The notes beneath the pieces were generated by a model. The model worked only from the letters and a program-made list of their open reading frames with translations, had not been told where the DNA came from and ran no database searches. Below, piece after piece: positions 1-56,118 of a DNA stretch of 64,000 nucleotides. The first letter of the stretch is position 1. Each line of letters opens with the position of its first letter. The translations under genes and the position numbers were made by a program. Source of the DNA: Hirundichthys speculiger (taxonomy: Eukaryota > Chordata > Actinopteri > Beloniformes > Exocoetidae); assembly GCA_018398805.1 (NCBI GenBank), contig JAGFBZ010000853.1, forward strand, positions 841,001 through 905,000, written 5' to 3'.

Positions 1-3000
1 TGCAATTACGTGGTAAATTTGAGCACATCTTTCAGTAGAAAGGTAACACTGCTGCAGCTGTGAAGGAAAGACAGTTGTGGGATAAAGTAGGGAGTGAGTG
101 AATATGTAAGTTAAATATTTAATGACTGTTGTATTATGGGATGAGCGACAAGTGGTGGGATGTAAGTGTGTTATACATATGATGGACTTTTCATGCAGGT
201 GAAATCCTGCTGGCGAAAAACAGAAACATTTTTGAGTAGGTTGAAGATGAAGTATAAAAATATCATTCAGGCAGGTAGGTAACTCAAATGTAACTGGCTT
301 GGTTCGTAGCCTACTCTAATAATACTGTATTTTGACCTCTGAAAAGAAAAACGATTTGAAGGAGCTTTGATGGTAATATGACTACAGACAATACATCGAT
401 CACATCCAATCACACGGGAAATCCTAAAAGAAAATTTCTTTACTTACATAGGTGTAAGAGGGATTTTATTCAAAAGCTTAATTCAAATTATTAATAATAT
501 CAACTTCTAAATCATGTAGGCGCTGTGAAATCTTCTTTGATTACTCTTTCATTTGTGACCAGAATATAGCTACTGAAAAAAAAATCAAACATTTAAAAAA
601 ACTAAAGAAAAAAAAATAAAGAAACAGCAAATAGAACAGACCAACCCAAGGTATTTATGTGAAATACAGCATGAGATGGGTTGATATGCAAGGAAAGGAT
701 AAGATCATGTATACAGGCTTTGTATTTGTACAGGAAAAACGGTAGGCCTAACGCTCTTACAGAATTCATATACTTGGATCCTAAATATACTTTCTTGATG
801 CAAATGCAAACCAGTGCAGATACTTCACTAAGAAAAAAGGATATATCATTGTTCGGACACCTCAAAATGTCCACATTAGATCAGTTGTCTGATGAAATGA
901 AACCTGTTTCAGCTTTATAAATGGGAGAAGACAGAGAAAAACTACTCTCCACCAGGTTATGTTCACAAAGCAAGATTATAAATTATCTCAATTTCTAAAA
1001 CTGACTTATAAATGTTTAGGTATATATAGAGAGTTTATATGTTGTATTTAAATGTTAAACATTGTGGGCTGTATGTGTAAACACATGGTGGGTCTTCAGC
1101 ACACTTTTAAAGACAACAACCTGCAAACATTTTATTTCAGTGGGTGCAATGGGAATGTGAAAAGGTTTTCAGGCAATATTGTAAAAAGTGCTGCAAAAAA
1201 AGATCACCTACCCCACCTTTAACTCTGCATATAAACATAAACCGAGAGCTTCCACCTGCCAACGTCATAATAAGAAACTTGACGTTTTGAACACTTTAAT
1301 GCCAAACATGCAGTCAGGGGTGAGGTCTGAAAGGGCCAAAAGACAGGAACTTCATGTTATTGAAGTGTAATCCCAGAGCTGTTGCACTGTCCGCTGCAGT
1401 CGTGCACTGAGTGAACACAAATGGTTCGATGCTTCTCTTTTGCAAAGGTTTTTCCTGTACAAAACACTTTCTCTGCTGCAAAACTGAATTAATTCATAAC
1501 AGTTCTGATGTTGTCTTATCTTTCTTTTCATTACAATTTCCTGATGTCTTGGATTTAGGTATAACATGATATTATTCCAGCATGAGGATCCAATTTCTTT
1601 TCTTTTTTTCTTTTTTTCCTTTCTTTTTTTATTTATTTTTACAGGTATTACATTTACATATAGCCATAATGGGAGCGAGAAGATAAATCCACTCCTGGTT
1701 TTGGCCCTTTTGCTGACTTTTCATCACAATTATGAAAATCACCAACTTTATATATTTTTTTTTTTTCTTTATGGTATGACTTCTCCAAGCTAAGCTACAA
1801 GTCAGCAGTACAGTGATGCTTCCTGCTGTTTTTAGAGGGAAGTGTGTGACAGTCAAAGGGCATGGTTAGGGTTCTTTTTTTTTTTTTAAACCATAAGTCT
1901 CAACCACGCAGCAGTGCCAGTTTCAAATGTACAGTTTGCGACTGGCCTTGGTCTTCTACATAAAGTATCAATCTGAGCAGGAGAGTAAGCTGAGTCTCAA
2001 AGTGCTGTTTGCAACTACATGGTCTACAGTATATCCTTTAGGAAATAGGTTTTTAGAGTGGAGGAGAATCTGGGGAGAGGGAAGCAGGTTACATCGCTAT
2101 ACCTTCTTTTCTTTTGTGCACCCTTGAACCCCATCCAGCCTGCCAGCCAGTCTGAGGGGCCTGGAAGGCATTAGTGGCAAGGAGAGAGGCCGCCTTTCTT
2201 CATTAGGACCCCCCCTTCCTCTTCCCATACACACACACACATATGCACACGCACACCCACGCACGCACACACACACATATTCCCAGCCCACAAAGGAAAT
2301 ACTGTATGTATCCATCAGAGTAAAAGCCAGCCCTGGATCATAGATCAGACATGTGCTATGTCTGGTTCTTAACTGTGAGGAGGACTGTAGGCAGGGGATT
2401 CAGTCACACACACACGCATGCATGCACACACACAAAGACAACAGTGCAAGGGATGCAGGATGACAAAGAGCAATGAGCTCTGATATTAAAGAGCACAAAG
2501 GATAAAGGAGTAGTCGGAAGACAGGGAGACTTGAGTTTGTGTGTATGTGTCTTTACAAAGATGAGACACTGTTATGGGCCTGTCATGAATGCCCTATGTC
2601 ACCATCACCTCATAAAACATCCTAATGGACATCGGTTGTATTTGTCAAAGCAAGAGACAAATGAAAGAGAGACAGCGTGAGGAGGAGAGAGAGAGAGAGA
2701 GAGAAAGTGAGAATGACACTTTGGAAAAAAAATGGTGTGCGCTATTATGTTACTGGCTTTCAAAAGACGATAAATGGCTTATGCACATATGCCTATATTT
2801 ACAGTTACACAGATACGAGCACAGACACCAGCATAGCCGTGGATTTCCTGAGACCCCTTCCTTGCACTAGCTTGGTGAAACCCACTGAGTTTGTGAAATG
2901 TGTGGGCTGCAAAACGAAAGGAGGTCACAGCTACACGAACGCACACACATACAAACACACGCAAAAACAAGTGGCAGTGTGATGTGAACAATTTGGTTCA

Positions 3001-3303
3001 CATAACAAATTGGTAAGCCCTTTTTGGACTCCACCCTATTATATATTCTGTCATGCTGATAATAACTACAATATGTTGAGGTGTAAATTAAGGCTTCTGG
3101 TTCATATTATAAATATGCATATTCATGTGGAGAAATTGAATAGCAAAATCTTCATAGCCTTTATGCAAAGGGGTTAGCTATTTTAACATAGTAAGCACAA
3201 GTTCCAGTTCATGTGCAGTCATGAAGACTTTAATAGACCACTTAAAGTACTCATAGTGTTATTGAAAACAAATGTTATTTAATTACAGTTGATAAAGAAA
3301 AGG
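1..3303. other. Upstream flank, no gene recognised
   Basis: The short ORFs on both strands match no family I know and lack coding character. There is a CA-rich tract at 2229-2279 and a GA run at 2682-2705. Confidence 0.6.
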
Positions 3304-3662
3304 TCCATCCATCCATTATTTATACCTGCTAAATCCTGTTCAAGGGTCATTGGGATCTGCTGGAGTCTATCCCAACTCTCTTTGGGTTAAAGGCAGGGGT
3401 ACACCCTGGACAGGTTCCCAGTCCAACACATAGACAAACAACCATGTACACTTACACTCATTACTACCGGCAGTTTAGAATCATCAGTTAATGACATGCA
3501 TGTCTTTTTAACTGTGGGAGGAAGCTGGAGCAACAGGAGAGACTGGGAGAATATGTAGACTCCACACAGAAAGGTCCCCTGCCGGAACAGGAACCAGGAA
3601 AGTTCTTGCTCCTTGAAAGTTGCTGTGAGGCAACAGTGCTAACCACCAAGCCACCATGCTGC
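3304..3662 (-). mobile_element. L2/Maui-type LINE 3'-end fragment
   Basis: The + strand starts CCATCCATCCATT, then follows the familiar fish L2 tail in antisense: CTGGAGTCTATCCCA, GGCAGGGGTACACCCTGGACAGG, CCAGTCCAACACATAGACAAACAACCATGTACACTTACACTC, CATGCATGTCTTT, ACTGTGGGAGGAAGC, GAATATGTAGACTCCACACAGAAAGG and TGAGGCAACAGTGCTAACCACCAAGCCACCATGCTGC. The GGATGG tail of the sense strand is at 3304. It has substitutions and small gaps throughout, so it is an old non-coding copy. No reverse-transcriptase sequence is attached. Confidence 0.85.
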
Positions 3663-5627
3663 TAAAGATAAGGTGTACTCTTTGAACAGCTTGTAGCCTA
3701 TAAATGCTGTAGGCAGATACTACAACTGATCAATATTAACCAAACTCCTCACATGAAGAAACATTATTTTAAGGTGGGCCAGGCATTTGATAACACCGAG
3801 CAGAGGCCAACAAGAATGACTCTGTAAGCTCTTACAGATGTGTGTGAGTTGATAAGAACACTTGAACAAAGCTTGTACTGAAGGACCTTCTCGTTCTGGT
3901 TTTTGAAGAAGATTCATTTTTAATCCGAAAGGCTTCCTTAGCTCTTCCTGACTGGTGATGGGAAGCTTCTAAATTCATCGTGATATGACAAATCATGAAG
4001 GCAGGTATATTAGTCTCACACCTCAATTTAAAAGTAAGTTTAGGGAAACTCTTTTAGTAACTTAAAAACAGCACCTACGTAATCAAAATCTGAACTTCCA
4101 TCATTGTGTACAGAGGGCATTAAATGTCAAGAAAGTTCAAACTGAGAAAACAAACGATAATCATTAAAATTAAACCATGAAGAAACAATCACACATCTTG
4201 GTTAAACCATCACTTACAAACAGACAGTCATGTGCTATCATGCTTGAAATGCTCATGTTATTAATCACATGTTCCAGTTAAATTAGAATAAACACTTAAT
4301 CAGGTTACGTGCTGTCATACCCTTTGACTGCAAAAATACATGTAAGAATATAAGTTTGAGTTTCTTTTTCAACACGAGTATTTCCAAAAATATACTACCT
4401 TATAGTTTACTACATTTAATAGTGCAATATAGATTTCATTACATTAGATATACTGATAAAACAGAAATAAATAATTTTTTTTTAATTATATTTGGCCAAT
4501 GATACTTCCTTATTTCTTTGTTTTTTTTTTTTTTTTGTTATTATTTTTATTGTTTCTTCATGTATCTGTCCAACGTGGATATGTAAAGGAGCATTTCATC
4601 AGTGGGTCTCTCTAATTTTTATTGGTAAAACTTTTATGGCATTCTGAATGCATATTACTTTTAAAGGACTTTTTGGTTAATAAATTGTATGACTGTAGTG
4701 ACTGTGTTATGCAGCAATACAGACTTACCCTCACACGCACACGGTGTCTAAGTAAACCACTATGCATCTGCTCTAGAGGAACATCCTGCTCAACACAAAC
4801 TAGCATGCTTGCAAGCTTGTCTGTCACATCCAAACCCCATGTCTGAACCACAGGAAATACATATGCACATACAAAGACACAGACAGATGCATATATATAC
4901 TGCAAATGCACAGGTAATAAAGCATAGTGAGAGCACTGTCACGTGCTAGCTGCAGCTCTGCACAGTGAAAGCCTCAGATTTGTAGAAAATGTATACGTCT
5001 TTATAACATACATCTCTTGGTAACAACAGACTGCTGACACCAAACACGCTTTGCAACATTGCAGCATTCCACCTGTATTTACTCCAAAGATCCTGATGAT
5101 GCATTGAGGTCAATGGGAAAAGTTGGGTTTGTGGCGAGATGGTGTGCTCTATTCTGGTGTGGCTGGGACTAAGATATGAGTGTGTGGAGCATTGGGGCAT
5201 TTGGGGTGACTGAGGTCTCGGGTTTACGGGTGTTTTAATGTGAGGCGGCAGCACTTAACCCTCCAGCTGCTCTGCTGCACTGATGTGGTGCTTCTCTGCA
5301 CCTCAAAGCCGAGTGTAAATTTACCACTCTGGTGATGACAAGTGATTCATAAAACACACAAGCACAAAGTGATAAGCATTATGAAGCAAAACACAATAAG
5401 ACAACAAAATGATTGCGCAGTCGATTTGATCGTTAAAATACTCTTCTTCCGGATCTGATTTTCAAAGCAAAAGCACCTGACTAACATGCTTGTTGAAGAG
5501 CCAGTGATGTGTGCCTTGAAAGGGTATTTACATAATAGTAAGAACATTCCAGATCACTACACCTGAAAAAATAATTATATAAATACTTTCCTAAAAAAGC
5601 ATATTAAAAAATACAGCTCAGTTTTAG
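3663..5627. other. Upstream flank, no gene recognised
   Basis: AT-rich sequence with a T16 run at 4521-4536. Minus-strand ORFs of about 100 codons (4612-4911, 4946-5254) match nothing I recognise. Confidence 0.55.
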
Positions 5628-6297
5628 GATGGATGGGAGGATGTATGGATGGATGGAAGGAAGGATGGATGGATGGATGGATGGATGGATGGATGGATGG
5701 ATGGGAGGATGTATGGATGGATGGAAGGAAGGATGGATGGATGGGAGGAAGGGGGGGTGGATGAATGGATGGGAGGATGCATGGATGGATGGGAGGATGC
5801 ATGGATGGATGGGAGGATGGATGGATGGATGGATGGATGGATGGATGGATGGATGGAAGGTGGATGGATGGATGGATGGATGGATGGATGGATGGAAGGG
5901 TTGATGGATGGATGGAGGGGGGAGGATGGATGGGTGGATGGATGGATGGATGGATGGATGGATGGATGGATGGATGGATGGAAGGGTGGATGGATGGATG
6001 GATGGATGGATGGATGGATGGATGGATGGAAGGATGGGGATGGATGGATGGATGGATGGATGGATGGATGGATGGATGGATGGATGGATGGAGGAAGGAA
6101 AGATGGATGGATAGGAGGATGGATGGATGGATGGAAGGAAAGATGGATGGATGGAAGGGTGGATGGATGGATGGATGGATGGATGATGGATGGATGGATG
6201 GAGGAAGATGGATGGAATGGAGGGAGGATGGATGGATGGATGGATGGATGGATGGATGGATGGATGGATGGATGGATGGATGAGAGATGGATGGATC
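5628..6297. repeat. Large (GGAT)n / (ATCC)n microsatellite, about 670 bp
   Basis: The array is of ATGG/TGGA units with interspersed variants (GGAGGATG, GGAAGG, GGTGG, GGATGGGGATGG). All three forward frames give a WMDG-type periodic peptide and the minus strand gives HPSI repeats over 261 codons. These long ORFs are artefacts of a 4-nt repeat that lacks stops. Confidence 0.95.
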
Positions 6298-8860
6298 CTC
6301 AGTCACACCACCTTGACAACCACAAAACAGTATAAGATGTAAAGATATGGATATGCTCATCTAACTCAACAGTTAAAAGGAATATGTTATCAGTTATTAT
6401 TGGTTTGTAAAGTTTGTTACTAAAAGTAGAACATGACAGTTTTTGGTATTATATAAAACATCTCGTTTAGGAGGGAACAGGAGAAAAGTGCATCCTGCTA
6501 CCATTATTTTACATAGAATGATTCATTCAAACTAAAACAGCCTTATTTATAACTTCAAACTCTGTGTACTCCTCTTTAAGGACCTTAAGCCGAGCATTTA
6601 AATCATTGCCACTGAGGTCTGATGCGAGAAAATGTATTTATTTAGTAGAGTTTTATCAAATGCACAGGAGGAACTATTTGACAGGCAGAAACTGTTCAAT
6701 TACCTTGGCAGCTCGACGCCCGTAGTTGTGTGAGGGGTTTAAAACAACCTGTTGTAAAGAAAGCTTTATACTGGCACCGTTTCTGAAAAACAGGAAAAGC
6801 TTGGGTGAATGGAGTCAGATGGAGAGTTCACTACTTGTAAACATTTGTTTTAAAGAGACGCAGCAGGTGACAAGAGCTGCAAAACTGCACTGAATGAATA
6901 CAGGAATCCTCCGAGGGGCAGCTATCACAATGTCCTCCTCTGTCCTCACGGAGCTTTTCTTACTGATCATTGTTGCTGACAGCGATCTGTGTCAGTTTCC
7001 TCTATAAACATACGTACACAACAGCGACAGAGCTGTCCTACTACTGTTCTGCCCAGCCACCACAGGTTACTCTATATACGCCGCACTGCTCAGGATCTTT
7101 GGGACACGGCTTGTGTGTGTGTGTGTGTGTGCAACACAGCGCTCACACTCCCCTCTTTTCAGTGGTTACCACAGTCTCCATGTCTGCTGGAGCCAATAAA
7201 TAAATAATGGGCCCGGTGATCACTTCCAACGGTGATACAGCACGCTAAAACCACTGCATCTGGGAGTGCCTCGCTGACAATAAAAACAACAACCCGAGCG
7301 CACACATGTAGACACACACACCCCACACAGACTAATCCTGGGCTGGTAACAAAGCACACAGCTGCAACTTTCTTTCCTATGAATCTCTTCTTGGTAACAG
7401 TTTCAACTACTCAGCAGCAGCCGTGTTTTTTGTTTTAATCTGTTTGCTTAAAATGGTAAAAAAAAAAAAAAAAAAGCAAGGATCTTTTTTTAGATGATTT
7501 ATATTTCCGTTTCTTTCATTACCATCTTGTGCCATCTTCCTTTTTTTGTGGTGAAAAGCTTGAGGATTTCCAAGAGAAATCTTACTAATTACATGTGTGT
7601 TTCGGTCTGATTCGATGTCAAATCTAAGCAATTTCAAAAGTCACCAAAAAGTGAATGCCAATAGTGAACATCATCTGCTGGATCAGTATTTATAAAAGCA
7701 CTGGCATGAGGTGTGAAAGGTTGGGACATTTGAGCTGCTGTATGCGCATCCCAAAAATGGGCATCCATGGCCTATCCTCGAGGCAGGCAGGACCATGGTG
7801 TTTGATGCAAGGACGGCCACTTCATTATAAAAACCTCCTCAAGTCCCACGCTGCATTCCACGTTTATGGGGAACATATGGGGAAGCCTGCAATTTTTAGA
7901 CCACAAAATAAGCCCCTTTGCAGCTGGACGCACGACCGCACTGGGTCCTTTTTGCTTCGCGAGCCACACCCGAGAGGCGTAGGACCACTGACAGTGATTA
8001 AACCACCACAGTTTTCTCAGCAAAACAGGAGTTATATTAAGCTTAAATACAGGGGCTTGATAAACAAGGTCTGGGCAAAGGAAAAAAAGAATTGAGTGAA
8101 AGACGGCCACAATGCTCTTCAGACTATTTTTCCCCTCACGGTCATGGGCAGTGCAAAGCCATGAGATACATTTCAAAACATGAAGCAGATGTTTACCTAG
8201 ACAAAGAAGAAAAAAACACACTGAAAAAAAAAGGCCTTGACTCCAGTGTTTTCTTGAAATGTCAAGTTTGGACTCCACTTCAACAGGGCCAGTTCCCAGT
8301 CTTGCACAATGCTGTGGGATGGTCCTATATTTGTTTAGTTTTCCTCTACTTCTTATTGAAAATCAAGATGTGATGTCTTTGTTTACACAAGGGGACAAAA
8401 CTGAGGAAATTGAAGACAATCTGAAACGGTCTGCCATTGTGAAAACAAAAGGAAAGTATATTTCTTACTTAAATGACATGTAAAAAAAAAAACAATAACA
8501 CGACTTACTGACAGCATCATGTCATGCTTTCTTAAATGTATACACATAAAATTATTAGAAACGGAAACAAACACAGAGGCCCTGAACCAGTTCTGAAACC
8601 GGCACACTCTCAAACAACTCTTACTTTTAAAAAACCAAACACAGCTGAGACCAGAATCCAGAGAGCATCCGCTCCAAAAGTAGTCAACCTGAGGAAAGAC
8701 ATATAAAAACAAAGTTACAGTTTGTTTGTAGCATCTTGTTTTTTTTTTTTTGTTTGTTTTGTTGTTTTGCTGAAGCTGAATGTAAAACATCATCCGGCGT
8801 AAAGGTGAAACCAGCATGTGCCTGGCCTTGCAGCGAACGCTGTTTCTCTGAGTGTGTGTG
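6298..8860. other. Upstream flank, no gene recognised
   Basis: Contains a GT repeat at 7112-7131 and an A18 run at 7458-7475. ORFs of 146 codons (+, 7655-8095) and 168 codons (-, 7772-8278) overlap each other, have no recognisable domain and look like chance. Confidence 0.55.
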
Positions 8861-9130
8861 AGCTGTAATCTGTCCCTGGGCTGGCAGGCGGGGGCCGAGG
8901 CCATGTTAAGAGGCAGCAGAGGTGTTAGAAGAGGAAGCCTCGCTGTGTGTGAGGTTAAGTCGGAGGCCTGTAGTGGCCGCGTGGACGGACTGATAAAAGC
9001 CCTTGGGCCGCGGCTGTGGCCTCAGGATTCGGCCACACTCGCTGACACGCCGTGTCATTTAGCCCGCGCTGCCGCCTAACTCAGCGGCAACTGCTCATTT
9101 ACAGGGCAGTGCGGGCTACCAGGAAGAGCG
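8861..9130. promoter_or_regulatory. CpG-rich patch upstream of P1 (possible distal element)
   Basis: A local rise in GC and CpG (GGCGGGGGCCGAGG, GTGGCCGCGTGGACGG, GGGCCGCGGCTG, GCCCGCGCTGCCGCC) stands out from AT-rich surroundings, about 2.2 kb before P1. No ORF or splice structure is evident. The regulatory role is inferred from composition only. Confidence 0.25.
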
Positions 9131-9154
9131 GCAACCTCTTTCCCTTTCTTTCTG

Positions 9155-9185
<31 letters not shown>
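9155..9185. repeat. (CA)n microsatellite
   Basis: An uninterrupted CA dinucleotide run followed by ATATGCACA. Confidence 0.95.
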
Positions 9186-9188
<3 letters not shown>

Positions 9189-11230
9189 GCACAGAGTAAC
9201 ATGGTACTGTATACACACATACAAACCATTCACTACTTTTGTCAAGCAATTAGCACCGTGGGCAACGTGGGCTGACATCCATACACAATGCAGTGTGAAA
9301 CAGAAACAGAACAGAAACAGGCGCATTCTCACACATGCACACGCCCGTGCACACTCACACGTTTCTAGGGAAAGCAATTGGGTCACATGAGTGACCAGAC
9401 GGTGGTTTGGGTCCGCTGTCCCGCTGCCAGACATGGTCAGCGTGTCACAAAGAGACTGGAGAAAGGAGAGAGGAAGTGTGGCTACCACAGGTTTGCAAAT
9501 GCCAGTGATTTATGCTCTCACAGACAAACAGACATGAACACAGACACACACGTGTACGACTGCAAGACTGTCAGCCTCATGCGGTAAATGGTGATCTCTC
9601 TGACAGCACATTTGTACGTCTGGCCATCTTCAACTGTCGGTGCGAAGCTGTTGAAACATGAATCTTTCCCTGTTTCTTAATGCTTTAACGAACAGCAAAT
9701 GTAAATCAATAAACCATTAATATCTTTGTCTGTGTGAGAAAATGTCCAATAAAGTTAATCTTCGCAGAGTGAGATACAGTATATTTGATTTATAAAACCA
9801 ACATGTGCTTTTCCAGTATGTGTTTTTACAGTAGAGTTATTTGTATGTCTGGTTTTTTTTTTTTAAATATATTACATACACCACAAGTACAGTGAGTTAC
9901 AGGAGTTTCTGACAGTCATCACGTTAACTCGTTGAGGAGTGTTCAGTGAGGGTTTCTGTTCAATTGTTACAACAGTCTCTGACACAAGTGACTCACAACT
10001 GTACAGCCGAATGTATCACCAGAGAAGACATAATCATCACATCTATTCTGAATGCTATATCCTTGTAGTCAAATTAAAAGTGTTGCTTTTTATGAGTTCA
10101 TTGATTTGCAGCAACATAATCTTGAATAATTTCACAGTCCTACCTGTTAGACTTCAGTACTTGAAACACAAGCCATTATGTTTCAGTCATGTCAAATAAC
10201 TGTGCAGACTGTTAAGATTCTATATGTTTGTTTCTGAAATTGAAAAAGAAAAGTTATTGTCCACCTTATGACAGATATTTTTATCTCCTGTTGGAGAGAC
10301 ATTGTACAACTAGTACAAATAGCCACATCACTGAAAACCTTTCTTAAATTTAACCCAGACAATGAAAAAGTGTGAAAACCACAATCAGGTTAACTCACTT
10401 TACACTTTCATTGGAGGTGAGTGTACAACACTTAAAAAAAAAAAAAACTTTCATACTGGATCAGGAAGCTTACCTAAAAAAAAGCACCAAAACATAAAAT
10501 GCAAAAGCTTCAAATCAAATTCAAGCTAATGTGAACATTAGCATTCACATTGTGGAGGTTTATGTTAAATTGTGACAGAATCAAATATAAGAACATCTAA
10601 AATAAATGGAAAAAGAGAAAAGGGGCGTCTAGGTATCACTTCAGGTAACGAGGGAGAGACGACTAACTGGCAGAGCTGCTTACAAGACGAAGATTATGAT
10701 ACTATCAAGTGGTAAGTGAGGGTGGAGGTTTTGCAGACCCAAAACCACCGTTTCTTTCAAACACAGATGCGCTGTGAGTCAGACAAACATAAAACTTGCA
10801 GAGGACATGCATACACAGTAGAAAACAACACGCTCGGTTGCTCGACGAGAAACACAATGCTTTCCTGTCGGCAAAAGCGGTATCTATCTTTCTTTTTTCC
10901 TTTCTCTTCATCTGATCGTTCTTGCCTTTTGTGTTTGTGTTGGGCTTTAATACATTTTTTTGTTCCTCCAGCTCTTCTACAGCGGTTTCAGAGCTCTCTG
11001 AAAACCTCAGACAGCTACAGTAGTGTAGGCCGCTGCCTGGTTTGAACTTCAGCGAAAAGATGTTTCCAAAACTTGGAAGACCAATGAAAGTGAGAGTGAA
11101 GACAGAGTCAGAGAAGAAGCATGGAAAGTAAAACTCAAAAAAAAAAAAACAGAAACCAGAGAAAAGGCAAAAACGATAGGAGAAGAAAGGAGGGAGGGGA
11201 AGGTGGGTGGGAGGGAGAGGCCCGGTGACC
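9186..11230. other. Upstream flank leading to the P1 region, no gene recognised
   Basis: AT-rich with short A/T runs. The minus-strand ORFs near 10.7-11.4 kb are low-complexity (F/S/L-rich) and are not credible genes. Confidence 0.5.
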
Positions 11231-11527
11231 TCATGTGACATGTGACGTGGGCTCCACCACTCACGGAGGGGAGTGTGTGTGTCTCTCTGTGTGGAGGATG
11301 GCGAGGAGGATGCAGAGAGACGGTGGCTTTTAGCCTTTTACTAACACTGACGCTCCAGTCAGGCCACCACCACCGAGTAGGAGACAGAAAGAGAGAGACC
11401 ACGCAATCAGGCTAGTGGGCTAACCTCACACCATCAGTCTACTGCGTGACAACCCACGACCTCCCCACCAGCCCACCTCCATCACCCGGGCTCCAACAGG
11501 GGGGCCCCCCTCTCATCTCCAGCTCAG
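11231..11527 (+). promoter_or_regulatory. P1 (distal) promoter region and probable non-coding leader exon
   Basis: The segment lies just upstream of the P1 coding exon. It contains two adjacent CATGTG E-boxes in M-box context (TCATGTGAC then ACATGTGAC) running into a CRE-like TGACGT at 11231-11250. No TATA box is seen. A strong splice donor, CAG|GTGAGT, lies at 11527/11528, and a pyrimidine-rich acceptor ends at 11875, so the leader is probably split by a 348-nt intron. The transcription start is not visible; somewhere around 11.25-11.4 kb is inferred. The boundaries given are approximate. Confidence 0.45.
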
Positions 11528-11875
11528 GTGAGTCCGCCTGCACACCTGGAGACATGAATGCTCTCACTGCCTCTGTTTAAACTGCTTCTCGCTCAATCAT
11601 GTTTAAAAGTTTCTTTCTTTTCTTTCTGTCTCTCACCCTGTCCTCTCCACGTCTCTGGTGCTACACATGCTGCTGCTCTCTCTGCAAGCTTGTGGCTTGG
11701 GATTCCTGTGGTAGACACAAACCCTAGATTCTTGGTTGCAAATGGTCTTAGAGCTCCAGGAGTTTTTGTCCTCTCGTGCTCTTTTTTCCTCTGTTGCTCA
11801 TCTCTTCGTGGTGCTCGTTGATTTCTGAGCTTCAGTCTGGATGTTTTATCCCCCTCGCCCTATCTCCACCCTCAG
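11528..11875 (+). other. Probable intron inside the P1 5' UTR
   Basis: It starts GTGAGT after CAG and ends in a long pyrimidine tract (CCCCCTCGCCCTATCTCCACC) followed by CTCAG. It is short and has no coding content I can recognise. A RUNX-type core site, TGTGGT, lies at 11707-11712. RUNX genes are known to be auto- and cross-regulated, but one hexamer is weak evidence. Confidence 0.45.
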
Positions 11876-11924
11876 TGGAGACTGACTGCAGCGTGGGCTC
11901 CAGCGCCGTCCCGTCTTCCCTGTC

Positions 11925-56118
<44,194 letters not shown>

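Noticed and set aside
5575..6360. 261-codon minus-strand ORF (HPSI repeats) and long + strand WMDG-repeat ORFs
   Set aside because: They are translations of a stop-free tetranucleotide microsatellite and not proteins.
7655..8278. Overlapping 146-codon (+) and 168-codon (-) ORFs
   Set aside because: No recognisable domain, no homologue I know, no splice context. They overlap each other and look like chance ORFs.
9939..10199. 86-codon + strand ORF and similar 60-100 codon ORFs across introns and flanks
   Set aside because: Their number and length are what random AT-rich DNA gives, and none has motifs or conserved splice sites.
10705..11402. F/S/L-rich minus-strand ORFs near the P1 promoter
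   Set aside because: Low-complexity translations of A/G-rich sequence with no family signature.
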